A DNA stretch of 64,000 nucleotides. Source: Zobellia galactanivorans. Its GTDB lineage: Bacteria > Bacteroidota > Bacteroidia > Flavobacteriales > Flavobacteriaceae. The notes beneath the pieces are model-generated. The model searched no databases and was not told the origin of the DNA. It was given only the letters and a program-made list of their open reading frames with translations. Positions within the stretch are counted from its first letter, which is position 1, and each line of letters begins with the position of its first letter. Where the stretch lies: NCBI RefSeq assembly GCF_000973105.1, contig NC_015844.1, positions 2,352,501 to 2,416,500 on the forward strand, written 5' to 3'. Below, one piece after another: positions 9,256-17,411 of the stretch. The position numbers were made by a program, and so were the translations under genes.

Positions 9256-10179
9256 ATGAAAGCACTTTGTACTACTATAAAGATAGTTATGGTCTGCTAT
9301 CTCGCATTTAAAATGAGCGTGGCCTACGGTCAACAACCTCCGCAGTACACTCAATATATGTATAATACAGCCGTATTGAATTCGGGCTACTCGGCCAGCG
9401 GTACGCTAGAGGCAACTCTTTTGCATCGTTCGCAGTGGGTCGGCATAGACGGCGCCCCCGAAACCCAGTCCCTTTCGGTACAGGGGAAATTACGCGAACG
9501 TATCGCCCTTGGGCTTACGGCTATTAACGATAATATCGGGGCCGCAAACGACCTTGATATCAATGGAACCTTTGCGTATGAGATACCAACGGGGTATACC
9601 ACCAAGCTATCGCTGGGCGTCAATGCCGGGATCGATGTCCTAAAAGTCGACTGGTCCAAAGGGATTTACCAAGACGGCCTAGACCCCGTATTTGCAGAAA
9701 ACGTAAATAAAATCCGACCGGTGTTCGGTGCCGGCGCCTATTTCTATAGCAGCAACTGGTATGTTGGCCTGTCTACCCACAATTTTTTGAACTCGCAAAT
9801 CTACAACGATGACGAAGTAGAGGTAACGGACCGAAAAAGTCAGTATTACTTGATGGCGGGTTATGTTCTAGATCTATCCGATAACTTGAAGTTCAAGCCG
9901 GCCATTCTGACAAAGCATGTGGCGGGAGCACCTATAACCGTAGATGTGTCGGGTAATTTTCTGATCAAGGAAACATTGGCCTTGGGCTTGGCTTATCGGT
10001 ATAACGATGCCATCAGTGCCTTGGCCGGTCTGCACATTTCTAAAAGCTTCTTTCTCGGATATGCGTATGATTATTCTACGACCGGTTTAAAAAGCTATAA
10101 CGATGGTTCGCACGAAATCATTCTCAAATACAATCTGTTCAATGCCCAAAAAAGGGCTCTGTCACCTAGATTCTTCTAA
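9256..10179 (+). CDS. PorP/SprF family outer-membrane protein
   Basis: 307 residues with a signal peptide (cleaved near AYGQ) and the diagnostic N-terminus QPPQYTQYMYN, then a beta-barrel pattern of alternating strands ending in aromatic Phe-Phe. PorP/SprF proteins are accessory T9SS barrels; SprF-type paralogues are needed for secretion or anchoring of the type-B substrate encoded next to them. It starts 41 bases after the substrate gene and is 12 bases before the OmpA-like gene, so the three form one operon. The partner is inferred to be the 1007-residue protein just upstream. Confidence 0.92.
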   Translation: MKALCTTIKIVMVCYLAFKMSVAYGQQPPQYTQYMYNTAVLNSGYSASGTLEATLLHRSQWVGIDGAPETQSLSVQGKLRERIALGLTAINDNIGAANDLDINGTFAYEIPTGYTTKLSLGVNAGIDVLKVDWSKGIYQDGLDPVFAENVNKIRPVFGAGAYFYSSNWYVGLSTHNFLNSQIYNDDEVEVTDRKSQYYLMAGYVLDLSDNLKFKPAILTKHVAGAPITVDVSGNFLIKETLALGLAYRYNDAISALAGLHISKSFFLGYAYDYSTTGLKSYNDGSHEIILKYNLFNAQKRALSPRFF

Positions 10180-10191
10180 AAACCGACAATC

Positions 10192-12144
10192 ATGAAAAAA
10201 ATAGTACTATACATATTTATGGGTACATGCCTTATGGTTACTGCTCAGAGCAAGGAAGAAAGAGCCAATTCTTATTTTGAGGATTTTAAGTTCGATAAGG
10301 CCATTGAGCTGTACAGTGATTTGGCGGCTGAAAAAAAGAGGCCTTCCCTTGATGTCATACAACGCCTGGCCGATAGCTATTTCAATATGAATAGGTATCA
10401 AGAAGCCGTAAAATGGTATGAAAAACTCTACCTGATCAAAGGTAAGGACGTCGGAGAAGGCAATATTATTAAACTGGTGCAAAGCCTCAAGGCGAGCATG
10501 CAAATCGATAGGGCCGATGAATTGCTCAGGGAGTTCTATACCGATGAGAAGCGATTGAACATGATGTTGGCTCAGAAAAAACACTTGGACAGTACTCTCA
10601 CACAAAAAGAGAAATACGAGGTGGTCAACCAAGCTTTTAATAGTGCTAAATCTGATTTTGGCCCTATGTTTTTTAACGATGGGTTGATCTTTGCCTCGGC
10701 GCGCGACACTATCAAGTCCAATGGGGAACTATACCCTTGGAACAAACAACCTTATTTGGATCTATATATAACCCGCCCTAGCGATGCGAGTTATGTACCC
10801 GAAAAATATCTGGAAAACCTTGAGTCGTCTTACCATGACGCTACGCTGACCTTTTCTTGGGATGGCCAAACCGTGTATTTTACCCGAAACTATCTCAAAA
10901 AGAAGAATAAACTCAGCGCCAACGAAGAGGGCTTGTCGAACATGCAGATCTTAAGGGGGACCATAAGCAATAACGAGCTTATAAATGTAACCTCATTGAG
11001 CTTTAACAGTAAAGACTACTCTTGCGGACATCCGGCTTTGAGCCCAGATGGCAGACACCTATATTTTACATCGAACATGCCCGGAGGCTATGGTGAAAGT
11101 GATATTTACGTAGTAGACCTTAACAATGACGGAGAGGTACTTTCCGATCCCATGAACCTCGGTCCTGCGATCAATACCCGTGGTAGGGAAATGTTTCCCT
11201 TTATCAATGGAGATGTCCTGTATTTTTCATCCGATAGCCATTACGGCTTAGGAGGTTTGGATATTTTTGGGTCGGTAATTTCTTCAAAGACCGATTATTC
11301 CCTGCCCCTGAACCTAGGAAAACCCTTGAACAGCAATATGGATGATTTTTCATTCATAAGGGAAGATGAAAAAGGCAACGGATATTTTGCTTCCAACCGA
11401 GCGGGAGGTAAGGGCGATGATGATATTTATCGCTTTGAAAAAGTAAAGGCTACCGATTGTCTTGAATATTCCGGTTATGTGTTGAACCAACAAACGGGTC
11501 AACCGATCGCCGAAGCCAATATAGAACTTAAAAATACGGTCGATGAACTTATTGTCGTTCACAGAACCGATGCCTTGGGGTATTTCAATATTACCCTTCC
11601 CTGTAACAAGAAAAATACGATTGTCTTTTCAAAGGCGGGCTATTCTAAGGAAACGATAGTAATAGAAACGGGTGAAAACCCTGAAGCGCCATCTGTCGAT
11701 AATAAAATTTACCTAACACCCTTTGATAGCTTGGTAGAGAAAGAGGGCGACGTAGAGAAAATCAGGGTGAACCCGATTTATTTTGAATACGACAAATCTG
11801 ATATCACCGCCCGGGCGGAAATTGAATTGGACAAGGTACTCTTTGCCATGGAGAAATTCCCCGACATCAAGATCAAGATCGAGTCCCATACCGATTCCAG
11901 GGGTACCGATAAATACAATTTGGAATTATCGGACGATCGTGCCAAATCAACAAGACGCTACCTCCTTTCAAAAGGTATCGATGCGGACAGAATTGAAAGT
12001 GCCAATGGATACGGTGAATACCGTTTGAAAAATGAATGTTCCAATGGCGTAAAATGTAGCGACCAGAAACATTTGGAAAACCGTCGGTCTAATTTTATTA
12101 TCGTTTCCAAGAAGGCCGATGAGAAACCTTATGCCAAAAAATAA
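10192..12144 (+). CDS. OmpA-family protein with WD40-like (PD40) repeats
   Basis: 650 residues with signal peptide (MKKIVLYIFMGTCLMVTAQ). Residues about 20-130 are helical, TPR-like (YSDLAAEKKRPSLDVIQRLADSYF). Residues about 210-420 contain PD40 beta-propeller repeats (HPALSPDGRHLYFTSNMPGG; DVLYFSSDSHYGLGG; GYFASNRAGGKGDDDIY). Residues about 425-505 resemble a carboxypeptidase-regulatory-like domain. The last 120 residues are an OmpA peptidoglycan-binding domain (YFEYDKSDI, ESHTDSRGTDKYN, LSDDRAKSTRRYL). It fits a peptidoglycan anchor for the T9SS surface complex in this operon, similar to PorE/SprE-type layouts. No clear terminator was seen before the convergent gene at 12245. Confidence 0.92.
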   Translation: MKKIVLYIFMGTCLMVTAQSKEERANSYFEDFKFDKAIELYSDLAAEKKRPSLDVIQRLADSYFNMNRYQEAVKWYEKLYLIKGKDVGEGNIIKLVQSLKASMQIDRADELLREFYTDEKRLNMMLAQKKHLDSTLTQKEKYEVVNQAFNSAKSDFGPMFFNDGLIFASARDTIKSNGELYPWNKQPYLDLYITRPSDASYVPEKYLENLESSYHDATLTFSWDGQTVYFTRNYLKKKNKLSANEEGLSNMQILRGTISNNELINVTSLSFNSKDYSCGHPALSPDGRHLYFTSNMPGGYGESDIYVVDLNNDGEVLSDPMNLGPAINTRGREMFPFINGDVLYFSSDSHYGLGGLDIFGSVISSKTDYSLPLNLGKPLNSNMDDFSFIREDEKGNGYFASNRAGGKGDDDIYRFEKVKATDCLEYSGYVLNQQTGQPIAEANIELKNTVDELIVVHRTDALGYFNITLPCNKKNTIVFSKAGYSKETIVIETGENPEAPSVDNKIYLTPFDSLVEKEGDVEKIRVNPIYFEYDKSDITARAEIELDKVLFAMEKFPDIKIKIESHTDSRGTDKYNLELSDDRAKSTRRYLLSKGIDADRIESANGYGEYRLKNECSNGVKCSDQKHLENRRSNFIIVSKKADEKPYAKK

Positions 12145-12244
12145 GATGAAAATAACACCTCCGGATAGCTCTTTTATTATTTCGTGGGCTTGGAATTTTA
12201 TTTGAGCATTCGGATTTCTGCGTTAGATTGTTGGAATCTTTGTC

Positions 12245-13186
12245 TTAGGGAGCCAAATTTTCCAACATTTCTTTCGTAGTGTTTTCAAGATCGAAACGGG
12301 CTTGCCAGCCCCAATCGGTACGGGCTTTTGAATCGTCAATGCTACTGGGCCATGAATCGGCGATCGCCTGGCGAAAATCGGGCTTATACGATATTTTGAA
12401 ATCCTTGATGTGCTTTTTAATTTGCTCCGCAATTTGAGCAGGGGTAAAGCTCATGGCCGCTAAATTGTATGAAGCGCGCACCTTTACGTTTTCCTTATCG
12501 ACTTCCATGAGTTGTAGTGTGGCCCTTATGGCATCGTCCATAAACATCATGGGCAATTCGGTATCTTCCTTTAAAAAACAGGTATATGTACCTTCCGACA
12601 AGGCCTTATGGTAAATTTCCACCGCATAATCGGTGGTACCTCCTCCGGGCATGGTCTTCCAACTGATAAGTCCGGGATAACGTATACTTCGTACATCGAC
12701 CCCAAATTTATGATGGTAGTATTCACACCAGCGTTCACCTGATTGTTTGCTAATGCCGTATACGGTACTGGGTTCCATTATGGTGCTTTGTAAGGTATGT
12801 TCCTTTGGGGTATTCGGTCCGAAAACGGCAATACTTGAAGGCCAGAATATTTTGTCAACTTTCTTCTCCTTACCTAAGTTGAGTACGTTAAAAAGCGAAT
12901 TCATGTTCAGGTTCCAGGCGCGCATCGGAAATTTTTCCGCGGTGGCGCTCAACATGGCCGCCATCAAGTAGACCTCGCTGATTTCGTAATAGGCCACAAT
13001 TTCTTCAAGGGCGTCGTAATCGGTAGCGTCCAAAACCTCGAAAGGCCCAGAATCCATAAGGTTTTCGCTTCCCTCGCGAATGTCACTGGCAATCACGTTT
13101 TCCTTACCGTGTTTGTCACGAAGGGCCAATGTGAGCTCTGTGCCTATTTGACCACAAGCACCTATGATTAGAATGGATTTTTGCAT
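12245..13186 (-). CDS. SDR-type L-threonine 3-dehydrogenase
   Basis: 313 residues. An N-terminal Rossmann motif GACGQIG and the catalytic YGISK (Tyr-x3-Lys) mark an extended short-chain dehydrogenase. The stretches FWPSSIAVFGPNTP, TVYGISKQSGERWCEYY, RYPGLISWKTMPGGGTTDYA and LPMMFMDDA match the UDP-galactose-epimerase-like threonine dehydrogenases described in flavobacteria and animals, rather than sugar epimerases. The reaction is NAD-dependent oxidation of L-threonine to 2-amino-3-ketobutyrate, which then yields glycine and acetyl-CoA. No 2-amino-3-ketobutyrate CoA ligase (Kbl) lies in the window. It is divergent from the small lipoprotein at 13251. Confidence 0.87.
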   Translation of the reverse strand: MQKSILIIGACGQIGTELTLALRDKHGKENVIASDIREGSENLMDSGPFEVLDATDYDALEEIVAYYEISEVYLMAAMLSATAEKFPMRAWNLNMNSLFNVLNLGKEKKVDKIFWPSSIAVFGPNTPKEHTLQSTIMEPSTVYGISKQSGERWCEYYHHKFGVDVRSIRYPGLISWKTMPGGGTTDYAVEIYHKALSEGTYTCFLKEDTELPMMFMDDAIRATLQLMEVDKENVKVRASYNLAAMSFTPAQIAEQIKKHIKDFKISYKPDFRQAIADSWPSSIDDSKARTDWGWQARFDLENTTKEMLENLAP

Positions 13187-13250
13187 TAATGTGGCGTTAA
13201 ATGAGTTGTGTAATAAAGATAGCGTTTCTTAAAATTTGTACATTCGCTTT

Positions 13251-13745
13251 ATGAAAAGAATCTTCTTTTTTAGTGCGATGCTGGTTTTGTTTCTTTCCTG
13301 CAAGGAAGAGAAACAGGAATCGACGGCTGAGAATACCGAAAGCTATGAGATAAATACCGAAAACTGGGATAAAAAGCTAGCGGTTAAACCTAAGGCCGAA
13401 GCCATTCTGAAGGATTGGGCGGAGTTTGCCGCACTCGAAACTAGTTTTGATGCGCTCTATACGGTGGCCAACCGTGACGACCTGAACTTGGTGATCGAGA
13501 ACCTTGTGGCCAAACAAAATGAGTTGGAAGAATCTACCTATCCCGAAGCGTTCAATATTCCACAGGTAAAAAGTCGACAAAAGGTATTCAAGACCTACGC
13601 GCTAAAAGTAAAGGGCGATTTGTTTTATAGAACCGATCCAGAGGAATCGGTTGTTCAAATGATTGAAGCCTACAACGCTTTTAGAAACCAGTTCAATGTG
13701 GTCGTAAACAATACCTTGGATACCGATTTGATTTTAGACCTCTAA
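13251..13745 (+). CDS. Small lipoprotein of unknown function
   Basis: 164 residues from the ATG at 13251 (an upstream in-frame TTG at 13236 would only lengthen the signal). A lipoprotein signal ends in LFLSC with lipidated Cys17, followed by a Glu/Thr-rich linker. The mature part is helical (LEESTYPEAFNIPQVKSRQKV then FKTYALKVKGDLF), with no enzyme motif. It looks like a conserved flavobacterial lipoprotein; I do not recognise a family. Divergent from the threonine dehydrogenase gene and followed by a shared terminator. Confidence 0.75.
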   Translation: MKRIFFFSAMLVLFLSCKEEKQESTAENTESYEINTENWDKKLAVKPKAEAILKDWAEFAALETSFDALYTVANRDDLNLVIENLVAKQNELEESTYPEAFNIPQVKSRQKVFKTYALKVKGDLFYRTDPEESVVQMIEAYNAFRNQFNVVVNNTLDTDLILDL

Positions 13746-13751
13746 AAAAAA

Positions 13752-13780
13752 GCGACTTACACAAGAGTTGGGTAAGCCGC
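13752..13780. terminator. Bidirectional terminator between convergent genes
   Basis: Stem GCGACTTAC against GTAAGCCGC (one A-C mismatch) with an 11-base loop. It has an A run before and ATTTTATTT after, and lies between genes ending at 13745 (+) and 13810 (-). Confidence 0.65.
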
Positions 13781-13809
13781 ATTTTATTTGAATCGGGAAG
13801 ATAGGTCAA

Positions 13810-15111
13810 TTAGAAATTTGCCTTGACCAAGTAAAGTGAACTGGCATCTATATCGGTACTGCCCGGAAGTATTTTCTGTTCTATAACGCCATCCCCATCA
13901 TTGTCGGAAACGGTAAAATCATCATCGTTTATAAAACCAAGCGTATTGTCGTCAACAAGCCAGATACCTTCTAGTTTGTCGTGGCGATATCCGAATTCGG
14001 CTACCAAATCAACTACAAGTTCTTTCTGAACGGGCACAATGTTTGCCTCGGCCAATTCTTCGGCTGTAGATTGTTCAATGGTTTTGTCTCCGACCATTAG
14101 ACCGAGTTCATTTTTTGGGTTGCTACCACTTATATCGGTGGCCCCTGCCAAGTTGATTTTGTAAATATGTTTTTGTGCGGCACCTGCTCCTGCAAATTTG
14201 CCGTCACGTTCAACCACTAAAAACTCGGTGTTGGAGATTGCCGTAATTTCAGAGTTTGAAAGATTGGCCGTTTCTTGAACATACACGTACTGTCTGGTGT
14301 AGCCTGTTTCCAAGTCGAATGTTACGATACGGGTAATATTCGATTGTATTTTTTCAGGATTGTACATGGTCGATTGCATAATGCCTACCAAAGTCTTTTC
14401 ATCTGGAGTAACGGCAAGACCTTCCATTCCTCTGTTCGCCCTTCTTTTGGCAAAGACAGCAGGCAGTTTTCGGTCGCCCGTATCTTCGTTTACACCTATT
14501 GGGGATATCCTTTCCAATTGAACGCCATTGGCATTATAATGGACAATATGTGGCCCGTATTCGTCGGAGACCCAAAACGTGCCGTCTTTTAGGGCAACGA
14601 TACCTTCGGAATCTAATCCGAAATCATCGAAGGCAATGGCATTTCCATCGGCATCGTAAGGAATTTCCCCCGTGGCTCCTTTTCCTTCCGGATTGGGTAT
14701 TCCTGAAATTAACTGGCCGGAAGGGTCTTTTAAAAGAATTTCCTCCAACAGTTCGATTTTTCCAGATTCGGTTACCCTATAATGGCCGATACGGGGGGTA
14801 TATGAGGCTACTGGAAATTTTTTTCCATCCAAATAATCGGTATTCGGTCCGCGGTCGGTTATAGCGTAGAATTCGTTGCCTTTGGTAGGGTGGGAGGTAG
14901 CTCCGGAACCGAAACCTCCGTTTCTAATTTCGACCGTATTGTTTATAGTGGATAGAACGCTGTAGGGTAGTGGGTATTGGGTGTTTGTTTCAAGGACTTC
15001 CACCGGGGATACTTCAACTGGCGTGGTGGGTCCGCCACCTATAAAGTCGTCAATGTGGTCACAAGAATTTAGTAGGCATAGGCCTACCATGAAAATCAAT
15101 AGTTTTTTCAT
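13810..15111 (-). CDS. Esterase-like phytase-domain lipoprotein
   Basis: 433 residues; lipoprotein signal MKKLLIFMVGLCLLNSC with Cys17. The mature region is a beta-propeller of the 'esterase-like activity of phytase' type (PF13449): FGSGATSHPTKGNEFYAITDRGPN, then DDFGLDSEGIVALKDGTFWVSDEYGPHI and NRGMEGLAVTPDEKTLVGIMQS. Members are periplasmic or surface proteins, and some have phosphatase or esterase activity; the substrate here is unknown. It ends in a hairpin shared with the convergent lipoprotein gene. No other phosphate-related gene is nearby. Confidence 0.85.
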   Translation of the reverse strand: MKKLLIFMVGLCLLNSCDHIDDFIGGGPTTPVEVSPVEVLETNTQYPLPYSVLSTINNTVEIRNGGFGSGATSHPTKGNEFYAITDRGPNTDYLDGKKFPVASYTPRIGHYRVTESGKIELLEEILLKDPSGQLISGIPNPEGKGATGEIPYDADGNAIAFDDFGLDSEGIVALKDGTFWVSDEYGPHIVHYNANGVQLERISPIGVNEDTGDRKLPAVFAKRRANRGMEGLAVTPDEKTLVGIMQSTMYNPEKIQSNITRIVTFDLETGYTRQYVYVQETANLSNSEITAISNTEFLVVERDGKFAGAGAAQKHIYKINLAGATDISGSNPKNELGLMVGDKTIEQSTAEELAEANIVPVQKELVVDLVAEFGYRHDKLEGIWLVDDNTLGFINDDDFTVSDNDGDGVIEQKILPGSTDIDASSLYLVKANF

Positions 15112-15202
15112 CGTAAAGTTGGATTTAAGGTTATTTAAATTGCCCTTAAAGTTCCAATATTCGATGCAGGCTAATGTTAAGCCAGAATAAACAGATGGTT
15201 AT

Positions 15203-15240
15203 AAAAAAGCGCCGCACACTGCAAATTGCAATACGCGGCA
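15203..15240 (-). terminator. Terminator after the TPR protein gene
   Basis: Read on the minus strand: a GCCGC/GCGGC outer stem with an inner TGCAATTTGCA palindrome, followed by a run of six T. It lies 22-60 bases after the stop at 15262. Confidence 0.7.
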
Positions 15241-15261
15241 CAAGATAAGGTTATATAAAAG

Positions 15262-15966
15262 TTACTCCTTTTTATCTTCCTCTGCAGGTGAGTTTCTTCT
15301 AGATTCAAGAGCCTGCTTGCTCAAACTGGCCAAATTGAAATTTGGGTCCAAGGCAAGGGCTTCGTCGATTTTTGCTATGGCAGCGTCTATGTTGTCTTTG
15401 TTGTTGTCAAATATGGTAAGCGCCTTTAAATGTAAAAAGGCCGCTTTTAAAGGTACCTCATAAGGTTGTTGTCTTTCATAAAAGGCATATTTCATATCGT
15501 CTTTGGCATTTGCTATGCCGTAATCGATATTGATGGTAGCAGAGGCAAGGTCGCCAGTTTGGATTTTAAGATCGGCCAGTTCATAGGCCAAGTAAGGGTT
15601 TGGGGTTCTCTTGAAAAGTTCCTCAAACTGCTCTAGGGCACGCTTGGGTTGGTTGAGGGCCTTTAGTGATATGGCCTTCACTTGTACGGCCATGTCAGAA
15701 TCGGAAGCCTCTTTTTCAATACCGATGGTATTCAAGGCCTGCATATGTTGATTGTTGTTCGCATACACAAAGGCCAAGGTGTCTTTGCGCTCCTTAGAGG
15801 GCGAAATCACATTCAGATGGGTTAGCGCGTTGATTACCCCGTTTACATCACCCTGGAGCCGCATTTCATTATAAAAGGCCTCATAGTGTTTCTGTAAGTC
15901 GCTTTTCGTTTGTGCTGTTGCTGAAAAACCGATGCTCAAAAGCAAAACGGCGATAATCTTCTTCAT
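15262..15966 (-). CDS. Exported TPR-repeat protein
   Basis: 234 residues with a Sec signal (MKKIIAVLLLSIGFSATAQ). The body is a run of helix pairs with tetratricopeptide character (ALNQPKRALEQFEELFKRTPNPYLAYELADLKIQTGDLA, read in parts, and AIAKIDEALALDPNFNLASL near the end). The C-terminus is charged (EEDKKE). TPR folds bind protein partners; likely periplasmic. A match to the Bacteroidota -7 motif (TAATTTTG, 16007-16014 on the minus strand) lies 41 bases upstream but lacks a clear -33 box. Partner unknown. Confidence 0.8.
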   Translation of the reverse strand: MKKIIAVLLLSIGFSATAQTKSDLQKHYEAFYNEMRLQGDVNGVINALTHLNVISPSKERKDTLAFVYANNNQHMQALNTIGIEKEASDSDMAVQVKAISLKALNQPKRALEQFEELFKRTPNPYLAYELADLKIQTGDLASATINIDYGIANAKDDMKYAFYERQQPYEVPLKAAFLHLKALTIFDNNKDNIDAAIAKIDEALALDPNFNLASLSKQALESRRNSPAEEDKKE

Positions 15967-16065
15967 GTTTCCTTATTTATTGTTCTTTAATTTTTCTTCA
16001 GGTGGGCAAAATTAAGAATATTATCGGTATGTAGCTGTGAATAAAAGCATAATGGAGTTTTGGGC

Positions 16066-16100
16066 ATCAAAAAAGGCGCCGTTTAGGCACCTTTTTTGAT
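16066..16100. terminator. Strong terminator, usable in both directions
   Basis: ATCAAAAAAGGCGCC, loop GTTTA, GGCACCTTTTTTGAT: a 15-bp stem with one mismatch, with A and T runs at both ends. It lies 19 bases after the stop of the minus-strand gene at 16119. Confidence 0.85.
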
Positions 16101-16118
16101 ATAGTTTTACATGTTGTA

Positions 16119-16490
16119 CTACGCAACCAACGAAAGCTCGTTGTTTCGGTACGATTTTAAAAGCATGGCGTAAAAAGCAATACTTTTTGGCTCTTGATCT
16201 ATACATGACCCCAAGAAGTCGTATAGATGCTTATACCACAGGTTGGTCGACAATGTTGGAATACTAAGATTCACTTTTTTCGGATCATAATCATTGTCAT
16301 CCATGACGATGTCCATTTCAACCCTCCGTCTATGGTAATCGATAGACACATGAACTGCGTTGTAGTGGTGTTTTAATAGCGCTACATGCAGGTCTTTCAT
16401 TTTTTGGGGAACTTTTTGCTTGGTACAGCTCGAAGCGATCAGATTTTTGATTTCAATCAAAATCTGGCTTCTTAAACCTGAATTTTCCAT
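16119..16490 (-). CDS. Conserved protein of unknown function
   Basis: 123 residues from the ATG at 16490 (MENSGLRSQIL). No signal peptide, so cytoplasmic. The protein has a basic helical N-terminus and a central strand region rich in His/Asp (HHYNAVHVSIDYHRRRVEMDIV). No motif that I can tie to a function. It is one of the few genes here with a placeable promoter and a regulator-like repeat pair upstream, which suggests it is individually regulated. Followed by a strong terminator, so monocistronic. Confidence 0.65.
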   Translation of the reverse strand: MENSGLRSQILIEIKNLIASSCTKQKVPQKMKDLHVALLKHHYNAVHVSIDYHRRRVEMDIVMDDNDYDPKKVNLSIPTLSTNLWYKHLYDFLGSCIDQEPKSIAFYAMLLKSYRNNELSLVA

Positions 16491-16514
16491 GGCAAATAGT
16501 TTTAATTTAGGCTC

Positions 16515-16544
16515 CAAAGTTAGTCTTAAATCGACGAAATGCAG
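16515..16544 (-). promoter_or_regulatory. Candidate Bacteroidota promoter
   Basis: On the minus strand CTG-N19-TAACTTTG. The -7 box fits TAnnTTTG exactly; the -33 box differs by one base from TTG. Expected transcription start is near 16508, about 18 bases before the ATG at 16490. Confidence 0.5.
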
Positions 16545-16571
16545 GGTGCGTTAACAACTATTGGCCGAGTT

Positions 16572-16604
16572 TGTTGTGAAACGTGCCAGAGCTGTTGTGA
16601 AACG
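16572..16604 (-). repeat. 12-bp direct repeats with 21-base period
   Basis: TGTTGTGAAACG (plus-strand reading) at 16572-16583 and 16593-16604. The copies are identical and two helical turns apart, about 64-96 bases before the inferred transcription start of the 16119-16490 gene. The position suits an activator binding as a tandem dimer. They lie just after the stop codon of the gene at 16608. Confidence 0.5.
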
Positions 16605-16607
16605 AAT

Positions 16608-17411
16608 CTACAACGTTGTCGTAAATTTGAATTTCTTAACATTTGTAAGGGTTCGCGAGTGAATTAGCTTTCCTTTTTCGTTTGTATTGCTGTCATATTC
16701 AGGTGGTTGAATTTTGTTTTGGAGTGCTTGTAAGGTATAGTACTCAATTTTTGTAGGGTGATACGGGAAGACGGCATTGAACAATTCCGACCACCAATTT
16801 TTCGTAACTATTTGAACGATGATTTCTATGCAATCGTTTAAATGGATGAGGTTGATAGGGGCCTTGCCGTTCTTTAAGTTTTTTCGTTTGGAAAGCATGG
16901 TGACCGGATGCCTATTTGGCCCGATCAAACCTCCGAACCTGATGACCGTGGTCTTGAATTCTTCCTCGTTTTGAAACAGCCGTTCGCACTCCAAGAGCTG
17001 TCGGCCCGATTCGGTGGAAGGTTGGGGAGGGGTCTTTTCGGTTACTTCACCATCTATATCGCCATATACCGAGGTGCTGCTCACGAAAATAACATTTTTG
17101 ATGGTCGAGGCTATGATGGCATCGCGTACCAACTTCATTTTTTGAACGTAGTTTTCGCTATTGCCGCCCCGAAGTTTAGGGGGGACGTTCAAGATGAGCG
17201 TATCGGCATCGCTTAAAAACGAATGGATGTCCCCGGTGATTGCGGTCTCGGAAAGAGAAATCTGAAAAGCCTCGATTCCTTGGCCGGATAAGGCGTCGAG
17301 CTTGCTTTCCGAAGTGGTGCTTCCCTTTACGCGATACCCTTTAGTTATAAAGGTTTTGGCCAAGGGCAGGCCGAGCCAGCCGCAGCCCATAATGGCTATG
17401 GTATTATTCAA
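16608..17411 (-). CDS. NAD(P)-binding epimerase-like protein (YeeZ/SDR-like)
   Basis: 267 residues. Rossmann start IAIMGCGWLGLPLAKTF (GxGxxG) and the stretch NVIFVSSTSVYGDIDGEVTE followed by CERLFQNEEEFKTTVIRFGGLIGPNRHPV are typical of the atypical SDR group that includes E. coli YeeZ. The usual Tyr-x3-Lys is not evident (the place after VYGD has no YxxxK), so the activity is uncertain; it may be a sugar-nucleotide oxidoreductase relative. The start overlaps the end of the M28 peptidase gene by 8 bases, indicating co-translation. Confidence 0.75.
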   Translation of the reverse strand: MNNTIAIMGCGWLGLPLAKTFITKGYRVKGSTTSESKLDALSGQGIEAFQISLSETAITGDIHSFLSDADTLILNVPPKLRGGNSENYVQKMKLVRDAIIASTIKNVIFVSSTSVYGDIDGEVTEKTPPQPSTESGRQLLECERLFQNEEEFKTTVIRFGGLIGPNRHPVTMLSKRKNLKNGKAPINLIHLNDCIEIIVQIVTKNWWSELFNAVFPYHPTKIEYYTLQALQNKIQPPEYDSNTNEKGKLIHSRTLTNVKKFKFTTTL

